Shown: positions 10,558-21,377 of the stretch, one piece after another | Layout: each line of letters starts with the position of its first letter | How positions within the stretch are numbered: position 1 is the first letter of the stretch | Origin: Aegilops tauschii subsp. strangulata | Taxonomy: Eukaryota > Streptophyta > Magnoliopsida > Poales > Poaceae | Length of the DNA stretch: 64,000 nucleotides | Assembly (NCBI RefSeq): GCF_002575655.3 | Contig: NC_053039.3 | Coordinates: 215,965,622-216,029,621 of the forward strand | Direction: 5' to 3' | The notes under the pieces: generated by a model | Told to the model about the DNA's origin: nothing | Database searches by the model: none | The model's input: only the letters and a program-made list of their open reading frames with translations | Program-made: the position numbers and the translations under genes

Positions 10558-12299
10558 ATGATGGATAGGCCAAGTTCGTCGGTGAACCCGCTTTTCGAGG
10601 AGCAAGGTGATGATACCGGCTACATCACCAAGAGCCACTTCTTCATCGCGCAACGAGCTCTCCATCAAGAAAGTGAGCCTTGGGTGAACACCTTGACCAA
10701 CTCACCGCCGACCTTCGTCAATCAGAAGCAAGGAACCGTGACTACATCAATGACAAGTTCTCTACACAAATGGAAGAACTCCGCAACATGATCGTGCGGC
10801 GCCCATCTTCCTCATCCTCGTCATCAAGATGGCGCCACTCAAGCCGCCGCTCAAGTCGGCAATCTTCGGACTACTCCTCTTATGATGCAAGTCCACCACG
10901 AGCTCGAGTCCCTCGACGTGATGATCCTCAAGATCGCCAAGCTCAAGAAAATCCTTTCCATGGCAATGGCTTACAAGACCGAGTCCGAGCACGTGAAAGG
11001 GCGCGACAACAAGCGCAAGAACCAAAGGAGCAAGAGCAAATACCTCCACAAGTGCCTCGTCAAGAACATCAAGATGACGACGCCATCCGTCAAGCACAAG
11101 CACTCAAAGCACAACGTGCACTCCGCGATTCCACTAGAGCCGTTGAAGAGCGCAACGACCAAGTGCGAGAACAAGAGGAAGCTCTTCATCGGGAGATCCA
11201 AGAAGAAGCCGCGCATCGCGAAGAACAACAAGAAAGGCGCAACCAAGCGCATATTCCTCGTCCTCCTCCACGACAAGAACGACACCAAGTGGACCAAGTG
11301 CTTCAAGACCCTCCTCCACGCCAAGAGGGACATCTCGAGGAACGAGCATTTGAGGACCTTCCCCCATGGCAAGAGCGACATCAAAACCGCTACTATGATG
11401 AAGAACTTTGCTACGGCAAGCTCAAGTTTACCATGCCCAAGTTCTTCGGAAGCAATGATCCCAAAGAAGATCTCTCATGGGCCTTGAAGGTGGACAAGAT
11501 ATTCCGTCTTCACAACTACGACGAGGAAAAGAAGATAGCCATGGCCTCCCTCGAGTTCCAAGACTACGTCCTCATTTGGTGGGAACAAGTGATCGAGCAA
11601 CGACATACAAGAGGCGAACCACCAATCACAACTTGGACAGAAATGAAGGATGTCATGAGAGCTCGCTTCGTGCCTACACACTACACCTGTGATCTCTTCA
11701 AGAAGTTGCAACTCCTCAAGCAAGGCACGAAGACGGTGGAAGAATACTACCAAGAAATGGAGATTGCCATGATACGAGCCAATGTCAAGGAAGACGACGT
11801 GCAAACAATGGCACGCTTCTTGAACGGCCTCAACCACCCAATCAAGCGGATTGCCGACTTCCAACCATACCCAAGCCTTCTCGAGCTAGTTCATCAAGCA
11901 ACCAAGGCCGAGTGACAAGTGCAAGATGACTTCAAATACGCCAAGTACTCGTCCAAGACCTACGGCTCCTACTCTCAAGCTCCCGCGACTTCGGCAACTC
12001 CTACCCCAACTAGAGCATCACCAAGTACCGGTGACAAGGCAAGTTCCAAGCAAGCTACGCCTTCCTCGACTCGTCCTCCGGCAAGCACCTACAAATCCAA
12101 GACTTCCTCATCTTTGGCACCACCGAACGACCCCGTCAATACAAGTTCATTCAAGTGCTTCACATGTGGTGGCCGAGGTCACAAGTCCTTCGAATGCACC
12201 AACAAGCGGACAATGATCTTCAACGATGATGGCACATATGACTCGATGAGTGAAGAAGAATGCAAGCCCTTAAGAACGTGGCCACGCACCGGTGCGTGA
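10558..12299 (+). pseudogene. gag of element B, broken
   Basis: Gag should form the capsid and nucleocapsid of the virus-like particle. The likely start is ATG at 10558 or 10561 (MDRPSSSVNPLF). A one-base loss near 10684 shifts the frame to the one open at 10680-11915. That part contains a long charged Arg/Glu/Gln-rich region and the gag core (LSWALKVDKIFRLHNY, WWEQVIEQRH, VEEYYQEME). A TGA at 11916-11918 interrupts it. The frame continues to a zinc knuckle CFTCGGRGHKSFEC (CX2CX4HX4C) encoded near 12155-12200, and then shifts again near 12255 into the protease frame. The TGA is one C-to-T step from CGA. Confidence 0.75.
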
Positions 12300-13275
12300 A
12301 CGAAGATGAAGATGATCAAGTCTTTTGTGACAACGATTCAAGTCCCTCTCTCGTGGTCTCCAAGGTCTTGATGCTCCAACACCATCAAGATGAAGACCAA
12401 CGGTGCCGCATCTTCCACACCAAGGCCGGCATCAACGGGCGTTCCGTGAAGGTCATCATCGACGGAGGAAGTTGTCACAACTTGGCAAGCGAAGAGTTAT
12501 GTTCCAAGATGCAATTGGTCAAGAAGAAGCACCCTCGTCCCTACAAGGTGCAATGGCTAAGCGACTCCGGCACTATTCAAGTGGAGCATACGGTGCAAGT
12601 TTCTTTCAAGATCGGCGCCTACGAGGACACCTTGGAGTGTGATGTAGTTCCTATGTCGGTGCGCCACCTTCTCTTGGGACGACCTTGGCAATTTGACCGC
12701 GGAGTCATCCACAACAGAAGAACCAACCACTATAGCTTCAAGATGAAAGGCAAGGAATATGTGCTTCGACCAATGTCACCAAGCCAAGTGATCGCCGACA
12801 AGCAAGCATCCACCCATCGTGGAGATCCTAGTGAGAGAGTGAACCACCAAAAAGAAACTGAGCGCCACAAGCTAACATTGAGCGACTCTTCGCCAGGAGA
12901 GAAAAACTTAGTCCTCCTAGCCACAGAAAGAGAGATGAGAGAAGTGTGTGAGAACCCATCAAGTGTCATCCACTTTGTCCTACTTTGCAAAGATGAGGTG
13001 GCAAAAACTAATACTCCTAATCATCTACCTCTAGTGTTTTCTAACTTGTTGCGGGAATTCGAGGATGTCTTCCCCGATGAGCTACCTCCCGGTCTTCCTC
13101 TCTACGTGGCATTGAACATAGGATCGACCTCATCCCCGGAGCGCCTCTTCCAAACAAGAATCCCTACCACGTCAACACCGAAGAAACTAAGGAGATCCAA
13201 TGGCAAGTACAACAACTCATCGACAACGGCCATGTACGTGAAAGCTTAAGCCCTTGTGTCGTTCTGGTTATACTT
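12260..13275 (+). pseudogene. Protease and linker region of element B
   Basis: The frame open at 12260-13249 contains a retropepsin-like segment with VIIDGGSCHNLAS, where the usual D-T/S-G triad reads DGG, and HLLLGRPWQFD near its end. This DGG form also occurs in element D and so seems to be a lineage trait, not a lesion. The segment ends DVFPDELPPGLP, the usual lead-in to reverse transcriptase. A frameshift there moves the start of RT into another frame. In an intact element this would be part of a polyprotein cut by its own protease. Confidence 0.7.
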
Positions 13276-13740
13276 GTGCCCAAGCAAGATGGTAGTTTTC
13301 GCATGTGCTCCGATTATAGACCCATCAATGCTATCACCGTTAGATATAGGCATCCCATACCTCGCCTTGATGATATGCTAGATGAACTTAGCGGTGCCAC
13401 CATTTTCTCAAAAATTGATCTTAAAAGTGGCTATTATCAAATCCGCATACAAGAAGGTGATGAATGGAAAACCGCTTTCAAAACTAAATTTGGCTTGTAC
13501 GAGTGGTTAGTTATGCCTATGGGTTTATCGGAAGCTCCCGGTACTTTCATGCGACTTATGCATTTTGTGCTTCGTCCTTACATTGGAGTGTTTGTTGTGG
13601 TCTACTTCGATGAGTAACAAAAATGCTCCTTTTGTTTGGGGAGTGTTTGTTGTGGTCTACTTGCGGGTTTCTATCGTTGCTTTGTGAAAGATTTTACAAA
13701 CACTCCTTTCACAAAGCGATTTTAGCACTATTGCTGCACC
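13276..13740 (+). pseudogene. Reverse transcriptase of element B, palm domain rearranged
   Basis: The RT fingers and palm start normally (SFRMCSDYRPINAIT, FSKIDLKSGYYQIR, WLVMPMGLSEAPGTFMRL) and reach FVVVYFD, the first half of the YxDD motif. There the sequence breaks. The next codons are E and a stop (13615-13617), and the rest of the palm and thumb, roughly 80 codons, is absent. In its place is a patchwork of a forward-displaced copy of the RNase H lead-in (13612-13642), a repeat of the VFVVVYF coding segment (13640-13662) and a 27-bp insertion with an inverted copy (13691-13717). The second catalytic Asp of YxDD is missing, so this RT cannot work. Confidence 0.8.
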
Positions 13741-13741
13741 T

Positions 13742-14500
13742 TTGCATGCCTTGAGTAAGAAAAATGCTCCTTTTGTTTGGGGACCTTTGCAATCAACCGC
13801 TTTTGATGAGCTCAAATCCTTGCTTACTCATGCTCCGATTCTTGCTTTGCCTAACTTCGACAAAACTTTTGAGGTCCATTGTGATGCTAGTGGTAATGGA
13901 ATTGGTGGAGTTTTGATGCAAGAAAAGCGAGCTATTGCATATTTTAGTGAAAAACTCGCTGGTGCTCAACTTAACTATCCCATCTATGACAAATAATTGT
14001 ATGCTTTAGTGCGTGTGTTACATGTTTGGGAACATTATCTTAGACCGCATGAGTTTGTCATACACACCAATCACGAGACACTTAAGTACCTTAAAGGTCA
14101 AACCAAGTTGAATAAACAACATGCTAAATGGAGTGAATTTATTGAATCTTTTCCCTATGTGATCAAATACATTAAGGCAAAGAGAATGTTGTGGCGGATG
14201 CCCTTTCCCGCAAATGCATGTTACTTACTCAACTTGAATTGAATGTTGTTGGATTTGATCATATCAAAGATTTGTATGAGCATGATGTGACTTTTGCTAC
14301 TCCTTATGCTAAGTGTGTGACGCATACTTCTTGGGAACGATACTATATCAAAGATTGTTATCTTATGAGAGCTAACAAACTATGCATTCCCGAGTCTTCT
14401 CTTCGTTTGTTACTTTTGCAAGAGGCTCATGGAGGTGGACTCATGGGACATTTTGGACGCGACAGGAATTTTGCCACGCTCTCCAAGAACTATTTTTAGC
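13742..14500 (+). pseudogene. RNase H and integrase zinc region of element B
   Basis: RNase H would remove RNA from the RNA:DNA hybrid. It starts near FEVHCDASGNGIGGV, with the first catalytic Asp present. An in-frame TAA at 13994-13996 interrupts it and the frame resumes at 13997. The later motif reads HTNHETLK where relatives have H-S/T-D-H, so a catalytic Asp appears replaced by Asn. A frameshift near 14185 leads into the frame 14191-14499 with [17 protein letters not shown], the His half of the integrase HHCC module. This ends in a TAG at 14500-14502, one base change from TGG. Confidence 0.7.
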
Positions 14501-14502
14501 CC

Positions 14503-15505
14503 AAGATGTTTCGCAATGTCGCCCGTTTCACCAACCGGTGCTCTACATGTTGCAAAGCTAAGTCACAATCTCAATCCCATGGTTTACATATGCCACTACC
14601 TATTCCACATCAACCTTGGGAAGATATTAGCATGGATTTTGTGCTTGGATTACCTAGGACTCAAAATGGCAAGGACTCTGTATTTGTTGTAGTGGACCGC
14701 TTCTCTAAAATGGCTCATTTTATCCCATGCAATAAGATAGACGATGCTTCACATGTTGCAAATTTCTTTTGTAGGGAAATCTTGAGGTTGCACGGCGTGC
14801 CAAAGACAATTGTGTCGGACCGAGACGTCAAGTTCTTAAGCTACTTTTGGAAGATGCTTTGCGCCAAGCTTGGAATCAAGCTACTCTTCTCCATGGCGTA
14901 TCATCCTCAAACCGATGGCCAAATGGAAGTCACCAACCGAAAACTTACCACTCTCCTACGCGTGTTGATAAAGAAGAACATCAAGGAGTGGGAGGAGTGC
15001 TTACCCATCGCCGAGTACGCCTACAACCGTGCAAGACACTCTACCACCTGCAAGTCCCCCTTCGAGGTTGTCTATGGCTTCAATCCATTGTCACCGTTGG
15101 ACATCCTTCCTCTACCACTTCAAGAACGAGCAAACATGGACGCCAGTGCAAGAGCCACCTACCTCAAGAAGATGCATGAAGAAACACGTTCCACGATCGA
15201 GCGCCAAGTACAATGACTCGCCTCCAAGCTCAACATCCACAAGTCTCCGATGGTGTTCCAACCGGGTGATCTAGTATGGATAAATCTCCGCAAGGACCGC
15301 TTCCCCAAGGAGCGCAAGTACAAGCTACTCCTGAGAGTTGACGGACCATTCAAGGTGCTCGCATGCTACAATGACAACACCTACAAAGTCGACATCCCAC
15401 GCGACAAGTACAACGTAAGTGACATCTTCAACGTCAAACACTTGGCCAAGTACCATGGTGATGAAGAGCACGATCCGTGGACGGATCTCTCCCAAGGGGG
15501 GGAGA
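14503..15505 (+). pseudogene. Integrase core and C-terminal region of element B
   Basis: The frame resumes after the TAG with the Cys half of HHCC (CSTCCKAKS), then the catalytic core: Asp in [10 protein letters not shown], Asp in VSDRDVKF, Glu in [15 protein letters not shown] at 15214-15216 breaks it and the same frame continues at 15217. The C-terminal part has the FQPGDLVWINLRKDRFP and GPFKVL blocks (GPY/F-like). The frame then runs on through the polypurine tract into the 3' LTR, where the PMTRARA phrase is encoded in another frame (15477-16163). Running into the LTR is a known trait of CRM-type elements. No canonical chromodomain is seen. Confidence 0.75.
15494..15505 (+). other. Polypurine tract of element B
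   Basis: AAGGGGGGGAGA lies directly before the 3' LTR start TGATGCGG. It would prime plus-strand DNA synthesis. Confidence 0.75.
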
Positions 15506-16650
15506 TGATGCGGAGCATCCCTCGACTACCCACAACGACACTCCATCACCACCGCAAGCACCGAGAGGACCGATGACAAGAGCACGTGCATGCAATATCG
15601 AGAACGAGGTCACTTCTTTCCTCTCCGAGTTCCGTTTGGTTTCACATGAGAATGAGATTCTACCTCAAAGAGATACACTATGCGTTCTTAGGTACATCGG
15701 AGATCATCATGAGGAAGAAAGGATGAAGACTCAAGCACCCACGGAACAAGAGAAGGAAGAAGAGGTCGAGAAGAACGAAGGAGAGAAGTCCGTGGACACC
15801 CCGGGTGCCCGGACGGGAGGACCCCGGGTGCCCGGACTCGAAGACAAGGGGAGGACCAAACCCCCTGGACACCCCGGGTGCCCGGCCAACTCGGCTCAGG
15901 GTGCCCGACCACTGCCTGGGCTGCGCCCCGGCCGGCCCCGGGTGCCCGGCCCCCTACTGGGCCTCGCCCAGCCCACCCCGGGTGCCCGGCCAATCGGCCC
16001 CGGGTGCCTGGCCCGCCACCTGGGCCGCGCCCAGCTCCACCCCGGGTGCCCGATCCCTCAACCCCGGGTGCCCGGCCTGCACCGCCCCGGCCACCTGCGG
16101 CCACCCTGGGTGCCTGGGCCTAGGACCCCGGGTGCCCGTTCCTCCTACTCCCAGCGCCCCTGACCGGTCCGGGTGCCCGGCCGGTTTCACCCCGGGTGCC
16201 CGGACCCCTCCGGAGCAGCCCGTGTGCTTTTGGCCTTTTGGCCCTTGTACCCCTCTCTCCCTCTTGTCTCGTCCCTAAGCTTTATATACTCATCTCCTAG
16301 CTCATTTGGAAGGTTAGCAAAGTATTAGATAAAACATTGTGAGCTTTGCTCCTTGTATCCCCTCCTCTTGGAGATCAAGCCCCCTCTTGGGAAGAATCCT
16401 TGTGGATTACAAGACCTCCCAAGGGAGTAGATCATCATCAAGACCTCACCTCCTCTAGGAGTGGGAAGAACTTTACCTAGTGCTTGTTTCCTTGGATTGA
16501 TCTTGTAATCTTGTGGATCTCATGTATGCTACTCTAGTGGATGTGATATTTGGGTTTGTTTGAGTGATTTGTGCCTTGTGTTATTGAGTGTTTTCCTCTT
16601 TCCCCCCTCCAAGTGTGAAAAGATCCCCTCTAGGGTTTCACCCTACAACA
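15506..16650 (+). repeat. 3' LTR of element B (1,145 bp, full length)
   Basis: Begins TGATGCGG and ends CTACAACA before the duplication GGTGT. It carries 13 copies of the GGGTGCCCGG motif (15800-16205), a TATA-like box at about 16282-16288, and a 335-bp tail (16316-16650) that is missing from the 5' LTR. Its first part also encodes the C-terminal PMTRARA tail of the polyprotein. Confidence 0.85.
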
Positions 16651-17812
16651 GGTGTCCTGGCCAAAAAGGACGTCATCCATTGGAGGGTCCCAGGCACCAA
16701 AACTACTCCCGAGCCCAAGGATGGTGAAGTAGTTGTCTTTATTGATCATATGCTTCGGGGCTTCAGCCCTCCCGGCTCAAAATTCTTTCGCGACATGTTG
16801 CATTTCTTCAAGCTCCATCCACAAGATATTGGCCCAAACTCCGTTTCAAACATCTGCAACTTCCAAGTATTCTGTGAGGTGTACCTTCAACAGGAGCCCA
16901 ACATAGAATTATTCAGGGAGTTTTATTATTTAAACCGGCAGAACGAATTCATAGATGGGCCCAGCCTAGAGCTAGGTGGCATTTCCATACAGCGACGGAA
17001 AGAAGCCACTTTCCCAGCCGCCACCTTGCCGAGTCATCCCAAAGACTGGAACCATACTTGGTTTTATTGCAAGGACACTTCTCCCAAAGGGGAAAATCCT
17101 CTGTCGGGTTATCGCGGCAGCCGACTTAGCAACAGGCATCCCCATGCCAGTTTTTTCAAAGATCCGGGCCTTGATGGCCAACGGCTTGACTAGAATTGAT
17201 CTAGTTCGATGCTGGGTCGCCTGGAGAGTATTACCTCTAAGCCAGCGTCCCGGTTTAATGCATGAATATACCGGCGAGTTATCAGATCCTCAACGCCACT
17301 GTCAAATTGAATTGACTGATGAAGACATTAATGACATGACCAAGTCTCTATTAAATGAGAGCTTGGAAGATTGCAGTAAAGTCGGATTAAATCCTTTCTG
17401 CGTTCTGAACAAGCCGCCAGCTATAAGATTTTAATCAAGTTCACACTTGAATCATGTTTTTCACTTGTACTGCTTGTTCATACTCATTCAATTTTTGCAG
17501 GCTGATTCACCTTTTTGGACCAAGAAACTGCAGGATAAACCGGTCAAGAAGACCTGGACAAAGAGCAAAGCTATCAAAAAGCCTGCCAAAAAGAAGACCA
17601 ATCCCGCCGAGTTATTTAACTTGGATGATAACGATGATGATGAGTCGGAGGTAGAACTTGATTCCCTTGGCTCGTTTTTTGTACATCTTATTGACAATGA
17701 CCATTATCAGGATGATGCAGAGGCCAGCCGTGTAGATGATGAAGAGGTAATTACTCTTTCCTCCGGCTCAGAACCTCTGCCAACACAGAAAACCTGACAA
17801 GCAAGCCGGAAA
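16651..17812 (+). pseudogene. Core exons of the layer-0 PF04195-like gene
   Basis: Coding resumes immediately after element B with LAKKDVIHWRVPG and continues through FSPPGSKFFRDMLHFF and HPQDIGPNSVSNICNFQVF, which are hallmark phrases of the PF04195 family. A frameshift near 17100 moves reading to the frame that ends near 17434. An intron follows, with its acceptor TTTTTGCAG at 17500, then an exon with a Lys-rich stretch and an acidic stretch. A TGA at 17795-17797 lies in that exon, whose donor is AAA/GTAAGA at 17813. The stop is one step from CGA. The gene is therefore dead even without element B. Molecular function of this family is not established. Confidence 0.65.
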
Positions 17813-17860
17813 GTAAGATTTTCTCACCCTTTAGCTTACTTGGATCCCAACTTTATTTTG

Positions 17861-18607
17861 AAGAAGCAGAAACATGAAGCTCGCCGCACAACCCGGAATA
17901 GCGGCGGTGGAGTTTTATCCTCCGGCTTACCGAACACCCCAGCACCTCGCAAACGTCGACCGGAGGTTTCAAATATTTCTGACTTATGTTATCCAAAGGC
18001 GGGTCTTTTTCGACAACCTCTTAACCCGTCCGATTCAAACTATCAGGGAACGTCTCATTCTTCCTCCGGCAACTCAACTGCGACTCAAATCCCGACCTTC
18101 AAAACTGTGCCTGGGTGAGCACATTAAATCTTATCCACTTTGCATCATGCCCTTAATTGTCATATTAACTCTGTCTCATGCTTCCTTTTCAGCGCTATGG
18201 CCAAGCCCAGCAAGAAACAAAAATTCGACAAACCGGCTGAAGAGCCCAAAAATGTTGACCCGGAGCAACATGCTAGGACTGAGACAGAAGACCACCCCGT
18301 CACTCAAGACGCCATGGACGTTGATCCAGAAAATGATAAGCCGCCCAGTCCTCCTCAACCGGCTCATGACACTGATGATATAATGATTACTGGGACGGCT
18401 TATCAGGCCCCAGGCAACCCCATCGCCATGTCCGAACACAGCGCCAAGGAGGAGTTCTCTATTGTTGACAAGGGAAAATGGAAAGTTGATTTGGAAGGCT
18501 ATGCTCAATTTAATGCTCAAGAAATTCACTCTGGTTATTTGAATCGCGTTCACACCAGCCGTGACTTCGAAGCTGGCTTGGTCAACCTGATGAAGGAGCG
18601 TTTTGAG
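17861..18607 (+). pseudogene. Middle exons of the layer-0 PF04195-like gene
   Basis: Two exons can be proposed from splice sites. The first runs from about 17861 (start uncertain) to 18114 before GTGAGC; it encodes a basic, proline- and serine-rich segment. The second runs from 18193, after TTCCTTTTCAG, to 18607 before GTAATC. It encodes a hydrophilic segment rich in Lys, Pro and Asp (MAKPSKKQKFDKPAEEP at its start), followed by a more ordered part (FNAQEIHSGYLNRVHTSRDF). No known domain is recognised. The splice signals are clear enough to support a real spliced gene. Confidence 0.5.
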
Positions 18608-19047
18608 GTAATCCAACACAATCCTCTTCATAAATATATCTCTATCAGCCGCCAAGTCTTATAGGATATGATAGAATTGAATACACTTTAGACTTTCAGA
18701 TAGTCACAAATAGATGAACATCATCACTTGTAGCCCCCAAGGGCCAGCTTAAACTGTCAAGTTAAGCCGGGACTTCAATTAGCAGTGGTCAACTTTGCAT
18801 CTGTAGCCCCCAAGGGCCAGTTTAATCAGTATGAATAAACTGGGACTTGTCACCATGGCTGAATAAAATCCAATTATGTAGCTTTTATAACCCGGGTCTT
18901 ACCATTTTGCCCGGGCCATCATATAAACTTGTCTTGAAAAGAGCAATAGGCATTAGCCCCCAAGTGCCAAGAAAAATACTTGTATTGTGCTTGGGACTTT
19001 AAAAAATAATCATGATCATAATACCTTCCATGTTGTTCATGTCGCAG
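18608..19047 (+). other. Intron of the layer-0 gene with TAGCCCCCAAG repeats
   Basis: Bounded by donor GTAATC (18608) and acceptor GTCGCAG (ending 19047). It contains two near-identical phrases, TAGCCCCCAAGGGCCAG, at about 18730 and 18806, and a shorter form near 18954. I see no gene in it. Confidence 0.5.
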
Positions 19048-20057
19048 GCTGAACTAAATGAGAAGGAATCCCAAGTCAAAGATCTGAGGGCCAATATTCA
19101 AACTCAGCAATCTGAGACTACAAAAGCTAAATCAGAACTAAAGACTGCATTGGAAAATATTGAGCAGATGAAACAAAACTTCAGCAATGATAGAACCGGC
19201 TGGGAGACCAAAAAGGCAGCACTATTAAAGAGAGAAGAGGATGCCGAGGCGGCCCTTAAACCGTTAACTGATGATTTGTCCGGTTTAAAGCATCAGATCA
19301 ACAGCATGACATCAGCCATCTTCGGTAAGTAGAAAAAATGACTCTCCTTTGCACCAACATGCATATCATAATCATCTGTCGGTTTATCAATAATTTTCCT
19401 GATGCAGGCTCCCGAAGTGTCAAGTTGGGCTCAGACATGCGCATCAAGCTTAAGGCTGTCTATACTCTTGTAGAACAGCTATACACTGGTGCTCAACGGA
19501 CAATTGCTGCTGCTATTCATAAGAAACATCCGCCCACCCTCATCAAGGAAACATTGGAGAAATTATCGGTGCTGCCCCAAAGGATCAACGAGTTAAAATG
19601 AGCATCTGCCAGAGCCGGCGCCATGACTGCCTTAAGCCGAGCAAAGGCATGGCAAGTAGATCTTGATCCAGAAGACTTAGCCAATGGTTTCCCTGGTGTA
19701 AAAGAAGACGGGTCTCCCTTCAGTGCTGATGATTTTGCACAAATAGCAAGGGAAATGCGTCCATTAGCAAGCTAGCTAGCCGAAGAAACAAATCTATCTA
19801 AATACCAGGCGGCTTATGATGCTGAGAACAAGAAGATAAAGGCGTCGGTTCATCAAGAGGTGGATCTCATCCCATCGACGCATAAGCACACCTTCGCTCC
19901 TAACATTGATCCATCAAATCTTATTGATGATGAGGCTGTGTTTAGAGCTTTGACTGGTATCAACTGGGCTACGCCTGACTTCCAGCCAATGGATAACCAA
20001 GGAGATGAAGATGAAGCGGCGCAGAATGATCCAGAGTCTTCAACCCGCCAAGACTAA
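19048..20057 (+). pseudogene. C-terminal coiled-coil exons of the layer-0 gene
   Basis: The exon 19048-19324 encodes a long charged alpha-helical segment (starting AELNEKESQVKDLRA) with heptad character, probably a coiled coil, and ends at a canonical donor GTAAGT. After a short intron (acceptor GATGCAG, ending 19407) the last exon runs to TAA at 20055-20057. That exon has in-frame stops at 19598-19600 (TGA) and 19773-19775 (TAG), with sensible coding on both sides. Both stops are one C-to-T step from CGA or CAG. Coiled-coil C-termini are common in proteins with this N-terminal domain, which suggests an assembly role, but this is inference. Confidence 0.55.
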
Positions 20058-20530
20058 AAGTCTTAATTCATGAGCCGGTTTAAAAAAGATTTATCCTTTT
20101 GGGCCGTCAGATGCCTTGTAATAGGCTAGTCAAAAACAATGATCTGCTGTGCCATCGTGCACGTTTATTTACATAGCACTATTGATCCGTTATCCGAAGA
20201 TCTGCCACTTATGCTTATAATATCATCAATTATACAGATCATACTTATCATTTTTTCTGCACATAAGCAGATAATAGGTGCCTTGGCGGTTTACCCCAGG
20301 GCGGGTCATAATACCCTATATAAAGACCACTGATGACTAAATAGCCCATAACCAGGGCCGGTTTATCAAAAAAACTCAGATAATCATAACAGAATGAATA
20401 TCATACCTGTGATATTTGTTCACACTGCCGGCTTATCATGCATCGTGCAGTAAGGGTCACAGCCCAAATATGAGAGCACAACACCTTCTTCAATTTATTC
20501 ATACCGTCGGCTTATCATGCCATATGCAGC
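20058..20530 (+). other. Layer-0 sequence downstream of its gene
   Basis: No gene seen. AT-rich with scattered GCCGGCTTATCA phrases (about 20430 and 20507). It ends at the AAG target site of the CACTA element. Confidence 0.5.
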
Positions 20531-20533
20531 AAG

Positions 20534-20620
20534 CACTGGTACGCATCGGTCCTAAACAAACGGTTTTTAACCCCTTTCCGCGACGGCATTTGGAACCGTC
20601 GCCAAGTGAGTGTGGCCGAT
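20534..20620 (+). repeat. Left terminus of the CACTA element
   Basis: Starts CACTGGTACGCATCGG after TSD AAG. It is followed by a subterminal hairpin-forming pair (GACGGCATTTGGAACCGTC at about 20582). Inverted similarity to the right end is limited beyond CACT. Confidence 0.6.
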
Positions 20621-21377
20621 AGGGGGGTCCTTCCCACACGACCCAGAAACCATCGGGGATATGCCCTCCTAGCACACACGCTCCGCAAAATGAGGTCGTG
20701 TGCGACCGGCGAGCGCTCAAATACGGAAATACATACAGTAGAGCTTAAAAAATACAATTATACAGGCAAAATTGTTTCCGGTCGCAAGTACATCCCACAC
20801 AGTCAGTCCCCGCTAAACGTTTCCGTTCGTATGTACATCCCACACAATCGCTCCAAGGAAAACGTTTTCGTTCACAGGTACATCACACACAATTTTCCCC
20901 GTTAAATCGTTTGTGATAGCGTTGCCATTGCACAGGATATTAATAATTGTATCGTTTGCGTTATTGAATGCATCACACACGGTGCGTAGAACAAACTGTG
21001 TGGCAACGGATGTCCATCATACATAGTTTTAATGTGGTAAACGTTTGCGCAAGGTGGCCTAATGCAAACAGCTTTCAAGAGAAAGTCGTGTGTGTAGTGG
21101 AGATTGATCGCACATGTGGTGGATCCTAGAAACGTTTCTGATCTCCACGTATATCGCAGATGTTTCGCTTTCGCAAACCGTGTGCAGTGTAATCCCTAAT
21201 TAATCCCAAATTTAAAAATCACATGTTTTGAATTTGAAAGTAGGCAATCACTTATTTCATATCCAACCATGTTTATTACAAATATAGGTTCAACAATGAA
21301 TGCGTAATTCGATGCACAGGTACATACACTGAAGAACTACAGAAGCACCAAGTAAAGAATGATGAACCACAGTTGTA

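Larger units (their letters stand above)
8517..16650 (+). mobile_element. Element B: degenerate chromovirus-type Gypsy retrotransposon inserted in the layer-0 gene
   Basis: The element starts TGATGCGG and ends CTACAACA. It is flanked by GGTGT at 8512-8516 and 16651-16655 and lies exactly within a codon series of the layer-0 gene. The order is truncated 5' LTR, leader, gag with CCHC, protease, RT, RNase H, integrase, polypurine tract, 3' LTR. The RT phrase [21 protein letters not shown] and the reading of the polyprotein tail into the 3' LTR (PMTRARA) fit chromoviruses of the CRM/Reina group. Exact clade is uncertain. It has many stops and frameshifts, a scrambled RT and no primer binding site. 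Confidence 0.85.

Noticed and set aside
10762..11487. Several 110-200-codon frames overlapping gag of element B
   Set aside because: Shadows of the charged, Arg/Glu-rich gag region in other frames; no motif of their own.
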